A DNA stretch of 64,000 bases from Azoarcus sp031556475 (GTDB lineage: Bacteria > Pseudomonadota > Gammaproteobacteria > Burkholderiales > Rhodocyclaceae): assembly GCA_031556475.1 (NCBI GenBank), contig JAVBSY010000025.1, positions 1 to 64,000 of the forward strand, written 5' to 3'. Position 1 is the first letter of the stretch. Each line of letters starts with the position of its first letter. The notes under the pieces were generated by a model. It was not told the origin of the DNA, did not search any database, and worked only from the letters and a program-made list of their open reading frames with translations. This document shows positions 45,031-54,023 of this stretch, piece after piece. A program made the position numbers and the translations under genes.

Positions 45031-45069
45031 ACGGCCTCCGCGCGAAATTGCGCGGGGGCCGTTTTTTTT
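45031..45069 (+). terminator. Intrinsic terminator of the beta-oxidation operon
   Basis: A 13-bp stem with one mismatch (ACGGCCTCCGCGC with GCGCGGGGGCCGT), a 6-nt loop, followed by eight T. It lies 11 bp past the transporter stop. Confidence 0.93.
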
Positions 45070-45152
45070 CGAGATGATCGAAATGACTCCCGGCGCAGCA
45101 AAATCATGGGGCTGCGCGTGGGAACCCCAAAAGAAAGCGCAGCCCGTCGTTC

Positions 45153-45770
45153 TCAAACCGAACGCTCGAACTTCTCCCCCCTGAACGTTCGCACCGGATT
45201 GCCCCGCTCGACGCGGTGATGCGCCAGACGCCGCTCGGCGCGCAATGCGCCCTCGGCCTGTTCCGCACACTCGGCCAATCGCCGTGCAATCAGCAACACC
45301 GCCAGGCGCTTGTTCGCATGCTGGCTGCGCTCGGTCTGCACCTTGACGCTGATGCCGCTGACCACATGCGTGGCACGCACCGCCGAATCGGTTTTATTGA
45401 CGTGCTGGCCACCCGGGCCGGAAGCGCGCAAGGTCTCGAAACGGATTTCCCCTTCGAGCGACGGCGGCGGCGACGCGAAGCGGGCCCCACCGAAAAACCA
45501 GTTCTTGCGCCCATGGTTCGGCCGGTAAGGGCTCGCACAAATCCATTGCAGCGTGCCCGACCATGTCTCGGCAAGACGTTCCGCCGCATCGCCCTCAAGC
45601 GCGAGCAGCACCGACGACAAGGTGCCGCCACGCGGGCCGGGCTCCTGCTCGACCACGCTCGCTTCGACGCCCAGGCGTTCGGCTTCCGTCAGCAAGCGCC
45701 GCAAGGCTTTGCTGACGGCAAGCGCGCATTCCGCCGGGCCTTGAGCCGCGGAGAGTTGGAACAGAATCAT
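45153..45770 (-). CDS. prfH: Peptide chain release factor-like protein PrfH
   Basis: Release-factor homologue (205 aa) that keeps the peptidyl-tRNA hydrolysis motif GGQ in RASGPGGQHVNKTDSAVRAT but lacks the codon-reading domain of RF1/RF2. The N-terminal domain (MILFQLSAAQGPAECALAVS) is the one found in RF-H proteins. It overlaps the rtcB gene (ATGA). RtcB-PrfH pairs are linked to rescue and repair of ribosomes whose 16S rRNA decoding centre has been cut by ribotoxins: PrfH frees the stalled peptide and RtcB reseals the RNA. Confidence 0.88.
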   Translation of the reverse strand: MILFQLSAAQGPAECALAVSKALRRLLTEAERLGVEASVVEQEPGPRGGTLSSVLLALEGDAAERLAETWSGTLQWICASPYRPNHGRKNWFFGGARFASPPPSLEGEIRFETLRASGPGGQHVNKTDSAVRATHVVSGISVKVQTERSQHANKRLAVLLIARRLAECAEQAEGALRAERRLAHHRVERGNPVRTFRGEKFERSV

Positions 45771-46906
45771 GCGCCGCCCTCCCCGCGAGTCTTGTAGGTC
45801 AACACGGGTTTGAGCCGCGCCAGCACACGCAACAAGCCCGCGTCGCGCAACGCACCCACGACCGAATCGATCGGCTTGTACGCCTCCGGCGCCTCCTCGA
45901 AGATCAGCGCCCGATCGCCGCAGATCACGCGGCTGCCCAGTGCGGTACGCGCAAGTTGCTGCGCGTTGTAGCGCGCGGAAAGACGATCCTTGCACTCGCC
46001 GCGCATCCACTTGCGCCCGGCGCCGTGGGCGAGCGAGAACAAACCACGCTCGTCGGCAACGGGCTCCACGAGGTAGCTGTAATCGCCGCGTGAACCGGGA
46101 ATCACCGTCACGCCGCGATCCGCCGGCGTCGCGCCCTTGCGGTGCAGCCAGCCGTTCTCATCGCCGACGCGCGCCGGTGAAACCAGATTGTGGTTAATGT
46201 CGAGCGACATCGAGCCTCCGGCGCGCAGCCGGTCGAGCATCCGCCGCGCGATCAGTTGCCGGTTCGCTTCGGCGAAACGCAATGCCCCATCGTGCCGCGC
46301 GAGGTAATGCGCCCCATCGGACGATTCCGGCACGATGCCGTCATGCCCGAAGCGATCCACGTGCTCACGCAGAATCGCTTCACCGAGTCCGCGCGACCCG
46401 CTGTGTACCAACAGCAGCAGGCAGCGGCGATCGACGTCTAACGCGGCCAGCGCGGCCTCGTCCTCCACCGCATCGATCTGCTGCAACTCGGCAAAATGAT
46501 TGCCGCCGCCGATCGTGCCAAGCGCATGCGCATGGCCGCAATCGGGCAAACCCAACGCGGCGACGGCCTCGCCCCAATCTTCGTCGAGCGGCGTATCCAG
46601 ATTGCCCAGACGCTTTTCGAGCTTGTCGAGATTCAGCCTTCCGGCCGCGAGATCGGTCTGCCACAGCGCCATGCCGCAGCCGATGTCGTTGCCCACCAAT
46701 GCCGGATAAATCCGGCCTACCGAAAAGAATGCGGCGCCCACCGGATAGCCGCGCCCCGGATGCAGATCCGGCATGCCCGCCACCCGGCGCATTCCGGGCA
46801 GGCGAGCGGTGGTTTCGAGTTGTTGGATCGCTTTTCCTTCGATCCAGGTGTCGTCCGCGGCGATCAACGATGCGCCATCGGACAGAGTTTGAATGCAAGT
46901 GCCCAT
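45767..46906 (-). CDS. rtcB: RNA 3'-phosphate ligase RtcB (PrfH-linked, RtcB2 type)
   Basis: GTP-dependent RNA ligase (379 aa). Metal and GTP sites are visible in MPDLHPGRGYPVGAAF, VGNDIGCGM, GTIGGGNHFAELQ, VHSGSRGLG and the guanylylated His in SLAHGAGRKWMRGE; the tail YKPIDSVVGALRDAG is also conserved. It is shorter than archaeal RtcB and of the size seen in RtcB-PrfH operons. No rtcA or rtcR is nearby. The start MGTCIQTLSDG was chosen because earlier residues do not fit the family. Confidence 0.9.
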   Translation of the reverse strand: MGTCIQTLSDGASLIAADDTWIEGKAIQQLETTARLPGMRRVAGMPDLHPGRGYPVGAAFFSVGRIYPALVGNDIGCGMALWQTDLAAGRLNLDKLEKRLGNLDTPLDEDWGEAVAALGLPDCGHAHALGTIGGGNHFAELQQIDAVEDEAALAALDVDRRCLLLLVHSGSRGLGEAILREHVDRFGHDGIVPESSDGAHYLARHDGALRFAEANRQLIARRMLDRLRAGGSMSLDINHNLVSPARVGDENGWLHRKGATPADRGVTVIPGSRGDYSYLVEPVADERGLFSLAHGAGRKWMRGECKDRLSARYNAQQLARTALGSRVICGDRALIFEEAPEAYKPIDSVVGALRDAGLLRVLARLKPVLTYKTRGEGGA

Positions 46907-47035
46907 GAGAAATCCATGACAGTCCGGGCACGTCCCATGTGATGGACGCGCCGGCTTGATTGAAGAAATGGATCGGCAGTTCGGGGCCGGGCACTGCCGC
47001 ACACGCGATAGCCGCGTGCGCTCGATGAGGTGCGT

Positions 47036-47080
47036 TTAAACCGGGCGCGAACTGCAAAGCGAGATCAGCGTGAATCGCAT
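47036..47080 (-). CDS. Possible 14-codon leader peptide before rtcB
   Basis: Reads MRFTLISLCSSRPV and stops 130 bp before rtcB. AAGGAG lies six bases before its ATG, a stronger signal than that of rtcB itself. Between it and rtcB are GC-rich inverted repeats (for example CGCACACGCG facing CGCGTGCG). A translated leader controlling rtcB-prfH is conceivable; chance cannot be excluded. Confidence 0.3.
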   Translation of the reverse strand: MRFTLISLCSSRPV

Positions 47081-47273
47081 GATGGTCTCCTTTGCAAGTT
47101 GGTGAGTGAATCGGGTGATGCTAAGACAATGGCCAGACTCGTACAAGACCTGCAGCGACTGGTGTGTGTTTTTGTGCCACACGGTATTTACGAAGCATGT
47201 GGCCAGAATCGGAACCTGCACAGATGAGATTTTCGGCGGAAAGTGGCCAAATCCGTCGCGCGAAGCAGGTCAT

Positions 47274-48086
47274 TCACCTCTTTTCATAGCCAGCCACATA
47301 CCCGGCACGGCGGTAGCACTGCAGCACATCGGCCGCGGTCCGCGTCTTGACCGTTCCGCTTTCCAAATCCCGCAAGAAATCGATTTGCCAGTGGGATACA
47401 GGCTTGCCATATTTCTCGATCAAGCCGGATATGCCGAGCTTTCTGATTTCCTCAGGTTCGATCACGCCAAGATCGATATCGACATGGGTGCTCTGCGAGG
47501 TATCGGGTATCCCATAAAGCTTCAAATACTTGATGGCGTATTTGAAATTACCCAGATATGCCTCAAGCAGGGCAATGATGTCCGGGCTCCTGAGATGCCT
47601 GGATGGTCCGAAGCCCAGTTGTTGAAATACGGAGAAATCGCACTCCTTGCGTTTAAAACCACCGATGAACAAGTGGAAATCCCGCAAATACGCTAAATCC
47701 GCCTGCTCGCGAAGAGAGGGCAACAAGAAGCGATCGATCGCGGTACACATAGCAGAAGCCGCGTCGGACGGAAAATGAAACGGCTCGCTTCCGCAAAAAT
47801 GCGATACCCCGTCTGGAGAAAGGTAGCGCAAGGTTTCTCGTAACAGATAGGCTGGCTTTTCGTAAGCGCTCGTCAAGGAAAAATAGGCGGTAACGACGTA
47901 GCCAGGAATGCCTTCTTCGTCGAATTCAATGTCGATGCATTCGATGAGGTTTGGAGAAACGGAGGATGGGCGATCGAAAAACTCCCCCTTGCCCGAATGA
48001 AACGGCCCGGTCGGATGAGACGCCACAAAGCCTTGTCGAACAAGGTGAGCAGCCACCTCCTTGCTGAAGGCGGAAGAGTTTTTCAT
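47274..48086 (-). CDS. Protein of unknown function
   Basis: A 270-residue soluble protein, not recognised. The N-terminal half looks like an alpha/beta domain (LVRQGFVASHPTGPFHSGKG, ECIDIEFDEEGIPGYVVTAY), the C-terminal half is helical (LLEAYLGNFKYAIKYLKLYG). Codon use is less GC-biased than in neighbouring genes, which hints at acquisition. It stands alone between the RtcB-PrfH pair and proA, without a strong Shine-Dalgarno. Being next to an RNA repair pair, a link to toxin or immunity genes is possible but unproven. Confidence 0.65.
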   Translation of the reverse strand: MKNSSAFSKEVAAHLVRQGFVASHPTGPFHSGKGEFFDRPSSVSPNLIECIDIEFDEEGIPGYVVTAYFSLTSAYEKPAYLLRETLRYLSPDGVSHFCGSEPFHFPSDAASAMCTAIDRFLLPSLREQADLAYLRDFHLFIGGFKRKECDFSVFQQLGFGPSRHLRSPDIIALLEAYLGNFKYAIKYLKLYGIPDTSQSTHVDIDLGVIEPEEIRKLGISGLIEKYGKPVSHWQIDFLRDLESGTVKTRTAADVLQCYRRAGYVAGYEKR

Positions 48087-48276
48087 TATTCAAATCACCC
48101 TTTGGAGCGTACTCAAAGCCGGGCAACGAAACAGCGCGGGAAAGGAAACCTCGCCGCCCATAGCCGCTCCACGCTGGCGACCGTCCTCCGTGAGATCCTG
48201 CTCCGCCACGGTGGCCGTTGTCGAAGGCTATTCCGTCCGTGGCTTACGCGCCCGGTTTGCGTGCCTGGCTGTGTAC

Positions 48277-49554
48277 TTAACGGCGCACTTCCCCGTTGCC
48301 GAACACGACCCACTTCTGGCTGGTCAGCCCTTCCAGGCCGACCGGGCCGCGTGCGTGGATCTTGTCGGTGGAAATGCCGATTTCCGCACCCAGGCCGTAC
48401 TCGAAACCATCGGCGAAACGGGTGGAGGCGTTGACCATCACCGAAGCCGAATCCACTTCGCGCAGAAAGCGCATCGCATGGCTGTAGTTTTCGCTGACGA
48501 TGGCATCGGTATGCTGCGAACTGTAGGTGTTGATATGGGCGATGGCTTCGTCTACACCGGCAACGACCTTGACCGCGATGATGGGAGCAAGAAACTCCTC
48601 CCCCCAATCGCTCTCGCTCACCGCAACCAGTTTCGCGTTGGCGATTCCGGCTTCCCGCAGGATGGCGAGGCTTTCCGCGCAGGCGCGCATCTCGACGCCG
48701 TGACCGGCAAGCATGCGGCCGATCCCGGGCAGGAAGAGCGCAGCCACGGGGCGAGCGACAAGCAGGCTTTCCGCGGTGTTGCAGGTACCGTAGCGTTGGG
48801 TTTTGGCGTTTTCGACGATGGGAACGACCTTGGCCGGATCGGCGTCCTCGTCGATGAACACATGGCAGGTGCCGTCCAGGTGCTTGATGACCGGCACCTT
48901 GGCCTCGCGCGAAATGCGTTCGATCAGCCCCTTGCCGCCGCGCGGCACGATGACGTCGACGAATTCGGGCATGGCGATCAGCACGCCCACGGCGGCACGG
49001 TCGGTGGTATCGACCACCTGCACCGCATGCTCGGGCAGGCCGGCTGCGCGTAGCCCTTCACGCACGCAGGCGGCAATCGCCTGGTTGCAGTGCAGCGCCT
49101 CCTTGCCGCCGCGCAGAATCGCGGCGTTGCCCGATTTCAGGCACAGCGCCGCGGCATCGGCGGTCACGTTGGGGCGGGCTTCGTAGATGATGCCGATGAC
49201 GCCCAGCGGCACGCGCATCTTGCCTACCTGGATGCCGGATGGGCGGCGCTTCACGCCATCGATCTCGCCCACCGGATCGGGCAGCGCGGCCACTTGCTCC
49301 AGCCCTTCGGCCATTGCGGCGATACCCTTGGCCGACAGTGTGAGGCGGTCGATCATCGCCGCGTCCAGCCCATTGGCACGGGCGTCGTCGAGATCGCGCG
49401 CATTGGCCGCGAGCAATTTCGCCTCGTGCGCACGGATGGTGGCAGCCATGGCGAGCAGTGCGGCGTTCTTGGCTTCGGTGGAGGCGGCGGCGAGCAGGCG
49501 CGAGGCCGCGCGGGCCTGACGGCCCAGCGTCTCCATATAGGCTTGAATGTCCAT
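48277..49554 (-). CDS. proA: Glutamate-5-semialdehyde dehydrogenase
   Basis: Second enzyme of proline synthesis (425 aa): reduces gamma-glutamyl phosphate to the semialdehyde with NADPH. The catalytic Cys is in YGTCNTAESLLV; other family stretches are VPLGVIGIIYEARPNVTADA, LCLKSGNAAILRGGKEA and HTDAIVSENY. proB is not in the window. It follows holA on the minus strand, an arrangement common in betaproteobacteria. Confidence 0.95.
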   Translation of the reverse strand: MDIQAYMETLGRQARAASRLLAAASTEAKNAALLAMAATIRAHEAKLLAANARDLDDARANGLDAAMIDRLTLSAKGIAAMAEGLEQVAALPDPVGEIDGVKRRPSGIQVGKMRVPLGVIGIIYEARPNVTADAAALCLKSGNAAILRGGKEALHCNQAIAACVREGLRAAGLPEHAVQVVDTTDRAAVGVLIAMPEFVDVIVPRGGKGLIERISREAKVPVIKHLDGTCHVFIDEDADPAKVVPIVENAKTQRYGTCNTAESLLVARPVAALFLPGIGRMLAGHGVEMRACAESLAILREAGIANAKLVAVSESDWGEEFLAPIIAVKVVAGVDEAIAHINTYSSQHTDAIVSENYSHAMRFLREVDSASVMVNASTRFADGFEYGLGAEIGISTDKIHARGPVGLEGLTSQKWVVFGNGEVRR

Positions 49555-49641
49555 TTGGGTACCGGTGTGCGGGTAAGACTGGTAATTAAAACATCGAACG
49601 GAAGCGGCGGCGAGTGGTGGAGCGTGGGCGTGGTCCGCCGT

Positions 49642-50652
49642 TCAGGCCCGGCGCGCGAGACGCAACGCAAGCTGTTGAAATTCGTCCCACACGTCGCCGG
49701 GCGCAATGCCTTTGATGACGCGGTCGATCTTCGCCGCGTGCATCAATGCGGCGCGCAGCGCGCGGACGGACATGCGGCCAACGGCACGGCTCAGCGCCTG
49801 GCGGCGGCGTTCGTCGAACACACGCTCGGCCTTCAGCGCCATTTGCAGCGGCTGACCTTCATCCTGCGCGGCGCGCAGCGCGGCGAGCGTGCGGGTTTCG
49901 CTGGCGAATGCCCACAACACCAGCGGCGGCGCGGCGCCTTCGCCGCGCAGGCCGTCGAGCAGGCGCACACAGCGCGCCGGATCGCCTTCGAGCAGCGCGT
50001 CGCGCAGCTTGTCGATGTCGTAACGGGCAACGTTGAGCACGGCGTCCTGGATCTGCTCCAACGTCAATCCACCTTCGCCATGCAGCAGCGCGAGCTTGCG
50101 GATTTCCTGGTGGGCGGCAAGCAGGTTGCCTTCGACATGATCGGCGATGAAGGCGAGCGCCTCGGCCGGCGCGGACTGCCCTTGCTGGGCCAGCCGCTGA
50201 GCGATCCAGGCTGGCAGGCGTTGGCGCTCCGGGGCGTTGGCCTCGATGACGAGGGCGTTATCGGTCAGCGCCTTGAACCAGCTGGTTTTCCGCGCCTGCC
50301 AGTCCATTTCCGGCACGGTGACGAGCGTCATCGTGCTCTGTGGCAGGTGGGCGACGTAGCGTTGCAGCGCCTCGCCGCCGTCGCGCCCCGGCTTGCCGTT
50401 GGGTATGCGCAGGTCGATCAGCTTGGCGTCGCCGAACAACGATTGATTGCCGGCGGCCAGCGCCAGGCTGTCCCAGCGGAAACCCTGGCCGGCAACGAGC
50501 GTTTCACGCTCGCCAAAGCCCTGCTTGCGTGCGGCGGCACGGATCGCGTCGGCAGCTTCGAGCACAAGCAAGGGTTCGTCGCCATGCACCACCCACAGGG
50601 GTGCGAGCGGCTTGTCGAGCTGGGCCTGAAGCTGGTCCGGGCGCAGGTTCAC
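49642..50652 (-). CDS. holA: DNA polymerase III subunit delta
   Basis: Clamp-loader subunit (336 aa) that opens the beta clamp. The N-terminus (APLWVVHGDEPLLVLEAADA) holds the degenerate nucleotide-fold of HolA; LPAWIAQRLAQQG and ALAFIADHVEGNLLAAHQEI are typical. The GTG start overlaps the lptE stop (GTGA). It is part of the conserved leuS-lptE-holA run. Confidence 0.93.
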   Translation of the reverse strand: MNLRPDQLQAQLDKPLAPLWVVHGDEPLLVLEAADAIRAAARKQGFGERETLVAGQGFRWDSLALAAGNQSLFGDAKLIDLRIPNGKPGRDGGEALQRYVAHLPQSTMTLVTVPEMDWQARKTSWFKALTDNALVIEANAPERQRLPAWIAQRLAQQGQSAPAEALAFIADHVEGNLLAAHQEIRKLALLHGEGGLTLEQIQDAVLNVARYDIDKLRDALLEGDPARCVRLLDGLRGEGAAPPLVLWAFASETRTLAALRAAQDEGQPLQMALKAERVFDERRRQALSRAVGRMSVRALRAALMHAAKIDRVIKGIAPGDVWDEFQQLALRLARRA

Positions 50653-51164
50653 TTGTCGCGGTGTACGGCGGCCAGGCGGCGCATGATCTGCTGCACCAGA
50701 TCGGTCTGCATATCGTTGTAGAGCAGCGCTTCTTCCTGCTCCTTGCCAAGAACCTGCGAATCGTCGAAGGTGTATTCGCGCCGCGCGAGCAGGTTGGTCG
50801 GGGGAATCAGGTCCGCGCCGCTTTTATCGACCAGGCGGAAGCGGATACGCAGGGTAAGCTGGTATTCGCGCACCTTGCCGGCGCCGGTCAGGCTGAGAAT
50901 TTCACGCCCGCGGTCGGCGGTGAGGATGTGCAGGGTGACGTCGGCCTGCGCCGGGTCTTCGACCACGGTGGTGGTGCCGCTGGTCAGCACCTGCCGGCGC
51001 AGTTGCGCGCCGAATTCGGTCAGGTCGCTGACGCCGATGTGAATGGTGGCGAAATCGAGCGGCTGCGGGCCGCGCAAACGAAAACCGCAACCGCCGGCGA
51101 GCGCGCCGCCAGCAAGGCCGGCAAAGGCAAGCAGCAAACGGCGCCGTGTCGGAATGGAAGGCAT
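50649..51164 (-). CDS. lptE: LPS-assembly lipoprotein LptE
   Basis: Outer-membrane lipoprotein (171 aa) that plugs LptD and helps place lipopolysaccharide. Signal with lipobox LAGGC, then CGFRLRGPQPLDFATIHI, the usual start of the mature protein. The longer frame upstream runs into leuS and was rejected. It lies ten bases behind leuS and overlaps holA, as in most gamma- and betaproteobacteria. Confidence 0.9.
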   Translation of the reverse strand: MPSIPTRRRLLLAFAGLAGGALAGGCGFRLRGPQPLDFATIHIGVSDLTEFGAQLRRQVLTSGTTTVVEDPAQADVTLHILTADRGREILSLTGAGKVREYQLTLRIRFRLVDKSGADLIPPTNLLARREYTFDDSQVLGKEQEEALLYNDMQTDLVQQIMRRLAAVHRDK

Positions 51165-51174
51165 CGGCTCTCCC

Positions 51175-53790
51175 TCAAACCACGATATTGACCAGACGGC
51201 CGGGCACGACGATGACCTTTTTCGCCGGCTTGCCTTCCATGAATTTCTGCGCCGCCTCGCTCGCCAGCGCCGCCGCTTCGATCGTGCCCTTGTCCGCCGT
51301 GGCGGCCACGCACACACTGCCGCGCAGCTTGCCGTTGACCTGCAGCATGAGTTCCAGCTCGTCCTGCTTCATCGCCTCGTCCTGCGCCTCGGGCCAGGGA
51401 GCGGCGAGCACGTCGTCGCCGAAACCGCAGTCCCGCCACAGCGCGTGGGCAATGTGCGGCGTAATCGGCGACAGCAGCCGGATGAGGATGGACAAGCCTT
51501 CGGCAGCCACGCCGGCATGCGCCGCAGCATTGTCGCGCGGGGCTTTTTCCAGCGTGTTGAGGATTTTCATCGCCGCCGACACGACGGTGTTGAACTGATG
51601 CTTGCCGAAGTCGTGGTTGGCCTGCTTGAGGTGAACGTGAATTTCGCGGCGCAGGGCGGTCAGCGCCTCCGGCAACTCACCCGCCGATGCGCCGGCCGGT
51701 AGCGCCGGCCGGATTTCATTGACGAAGCTATGCCCGTAGCCCCACACCCGGCGCAGGAAGCGCGCGGCACCCTCGACGCCGGAATCGGACCACTCCAGTT
51801 GCTGATCGGGCGGCGCGGCGAAGATGATGAACAGCCGCGCGGTATCGGCACCGTACTGGTCGACCAGGGCCTGCGGGTCGACGCCGTTGTTCTTCGACTT
51901 CGACATTTTCTCGGTACCGCCGATCACCACCGGCAGGCCGTCGCTGGCCAGTTTGGCGGCAACGATGCGGCCGCGCTCGTCGCGCTCCACGGTGACGTCG
52001 GCCGGGTTGATCCACTGTTTTTTGCCGCCGTCGAGCGCGCGGTAATAGGTTTCCGCCACCACCATGCCTTGCGTGAGCAGGTTGGTGAAGGGTTCGGAAG
52101 CGCGCGTCAGCCCGCAATCGCGCATCGCGCGGGTAAAAAAGCGCGAATACAGCAGATGCAGGATGGCATGCTCGATACCGCCGATGTACTGATCCACCGG
52201 CGCCCAGTAATCGACGCGCCCGTCCACCATCGCATTGGCGTTGTCGGCGCAGGCGTAGCGCAGGAAGTACCAGGACGATTCGACGAAAGTGTCCATCGTG
52301 TCGGTTTCACGCCACGCCGGCTTGCCGCATTTCGGGCAGGTGCATTCATAGAACGAAGGCATTGCCGCCAGCGGCGAACCGCGCCCGGTGATTTCGACAT
52401 CCTCGGGCAATACCACTGGCAATTGCTCGTCCGGCACCGGCACGTCGCCGCAACCGTCGCAATGAATGACCGGGATCGGGCAGCCCCAGTAACGCTGGCG
52501 CGAAATGCCCCAGTCGCGCAAGCGGAACTGCACGCGCTTGCACCCAAGCTGCCTGGCTTCGAGGTCGACGGTGATGGCATCGACCGCGCCCTGGAAATCC
52601 AGCCCGTCGTACTTGCCCGAATTCACCAGTTGGCCATAGTCGGCATAGGCATCGATCCACGGCGCCGCGACGTCGGCGTAGGCGTCGCACATGGAGCGCA
52701 CGACCATCTTGATCGGCAAGCCGTACTGGGTGGCGAAGGCGAAATCGCGCTCATCGTGCGCCGGTACCGCCATCACCGCGCCTTCGCCGTAGCCCATCAA
52801 CACGTAATTGGCCACCCAGACCGGCAGCGTTTCGCCGGTAAGCGGATGGACCACGTACAGGCCGGTCGGCATGCCCTTCTTTTTCATCGCCGCCAGATCG
52901 GCCTCGGCCACGCCGCCACGCTTGCATTCCTCGATGAACTCGGCGAGTTTCGGATCCTTCTCCCCCGCCTGCGCCGCAAGCGGATGTTCGGCGGCGACGG
53001 CGACATAGGTGGCACCGAGCAGCGTGTCGGCGCGGGTGGTGAATACCTTGAGTGCGCCGGCATGGCCGACACTGGCGAGATCGTAGGGAAAATGAATCTC
53101 CACCCCTTCCGAACGGCCGATCCAGTTCTTCTGCATCAGCTTGACCTGCTCCGGCCAGCCGGAAAGACCATCTAGCGCCGCCAGCAGCTCGTCGGCATAC
53201 GCGGTGATCTTCATGTAATACATGGGGATCTCGCGCTTTTCCACCAGCGCACCGGAGCGCCAGCCGCGCCCGTCGATGACCTGCTCGTTGGCGAGCACGG
53301 TGTTATCCACCGGGTCCCAGTTCACCACGCCGAGCTTTTTGTAGATCAACCCTTTTTCGAACAGACGGGTAAACAGCCACTGCTCCCAGCGATAGTAATC
53401 CGGCGTGCAGGTAGCCAGTTCGCGCGACCAATCAATGGCGAAGCCGAGCCGCTTCAACTGGCCCTTCATGTGCTCGATGTTGGCGTAGGTCCACTTGGCC
53501 GGCGGCACGTTGTTCTGGATCGCCGCATTTTCCGCCGGCATGCCGAAAGCATCCCAGCCCATAGGCTGCAGCACGTTGTAGCCGCGCATGCGGTACAGGC
53601 GCGCGAGCACGTCGCCGATCGTGTAGTTGCGCACATGGCCCATGTGCAGCTTGCCCGACGGGTAAGGGAACATGGACAGGCAGTAATACTTCGGGCGGGC
53701 AGCGTCCTCGACGGCGCGGAACGCGGAAGTGGATTCCCAATGCTGCTGGGCGGCCGTCTCGACGGCGGCGGGCTGATATTTGTCCTGCAT
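51175..53790 (-). CDS. leuS: Leucyl-tRNA synthetase
   Basis: Class I synthetase (871 aa) that charges leucine tRNA. HIGH-type motif MFPYPSGKLHMGHVRNYTIG, KMSKS in GGTEKMSKSKNNGVDP, the inserted editing domain (about 220-415, with TRADTLLGATYVAVAAEHPL) and a zinc-ribbon-like CDGCGDVPVP..CPKCGKPAW. The start MQDKYQPAAVE agrees with the family; the longer upstream frame does not. Confidence 0.96.
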   Translation of the reverse strand: MQDKYQPAAVETAAQQHWESTSAFRAVEDAARPKYYCLSMFPYPSGKLHMGHVRNYTIGDVLARLYRMRGYNVLQPMGWDAFGMPAENAAIQNNVPPAKWTYANIEHMKGQLKRLGFAIDWSRELATCTPDYYRWEQWLFTRLFEKGLIYKKLGVVNWDPVDNTVLANEQVIDGRGWRSGALVEKREIPMYYMKITAYADELLAALDGLSGWPEQVKLMQKNWIGRSEGVEIHFPYDLASVGHAGALKVFTTRADTLLGATYVAVAAEHPLAAQAGEKDPKLAEFIEECKRGGVAEADLAAMKKKGMPTGLYVVHPLTGETLPVWVANYVLMGYGEGAVMAVPAHDERDFAFATQYGLPIKMVVRSMCDAYADVAAPWIDAYADYGQLVNSGKYDGLDFQGAVDAITVDLEARQLGCKRVQFRLRDWGISRQRYWGCPIPVIHCDGCGDVPVPDEQLPVVLPEDVEITGRGSPLAAMPSFYECTCPKCGKPAWRETDTMDTFVESSWYFLRYACADNANAMVDGRVDYWAPVDQYIGGIEHAILHLLYSRFFTRAMRDCGLTRASEPFTNLLTQGMVVAETYYRALDGGKKQWINPADVTVERDERGRIVAAKLASDGLPVVIGGTEKMSKSKNNGVDPQALVDQYGADTARLFIIFAAPPDQQLEWSDSGVEGAARFLRRVWGYGHSFVNEIRPALPAGASAGELPEALTALRREIHVHLKQANHDFGKHQFNTVVSAAMKILNTLEKAPRDNAAAHAGVAAEGLSILIRLLSPITPHIAHALWRDCGFGDDVLAAPWPEAQDEAMKQDELELMLQVNGKLRGSVCVAATADKGTIEAAALASEAAQKFMEGKPAKKVIVVPGRLVNIVV

Positions 53791-54023
53791 GTGCGGGAGA
53801 AAACGGTGGCGAAAACGCAGCAGTATACCCCGAAGCCTGGGGCTGGCACGGCATACGCCGATGCGTCGACAGCGGAAACCACCCAAACGAGACAAGCATG
53901 TATCGGGGGTTTTAGAATCGTCGCGCTTGATCGTTTGCGCACCACAAAATCGTCGCGCCCCGGTCGTTCTCGTTCGCTCGGCGCCGTTCAAAAACGCAAC
54001 AGCTTGAACAAGAAGAAAAGATC

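Noticed and set aside
45110..45144. Terminator for prfH (GGCTGCGC facing GCGCAGCC)
   Set aside because: The 8-bp arms enclose a 19-nt loop and no U-run follows on the minus strand; too weak to list.
47081..47273. Sigma-54 promoter before rtcB, as in rtcBA operons with RtcR
   Set aside because: TGGCC-N-TTAGCA and TGGCACA candidates occur, but the GG-GC distance is wrong by one base or the -12 part is missing, and no rtcR is present.
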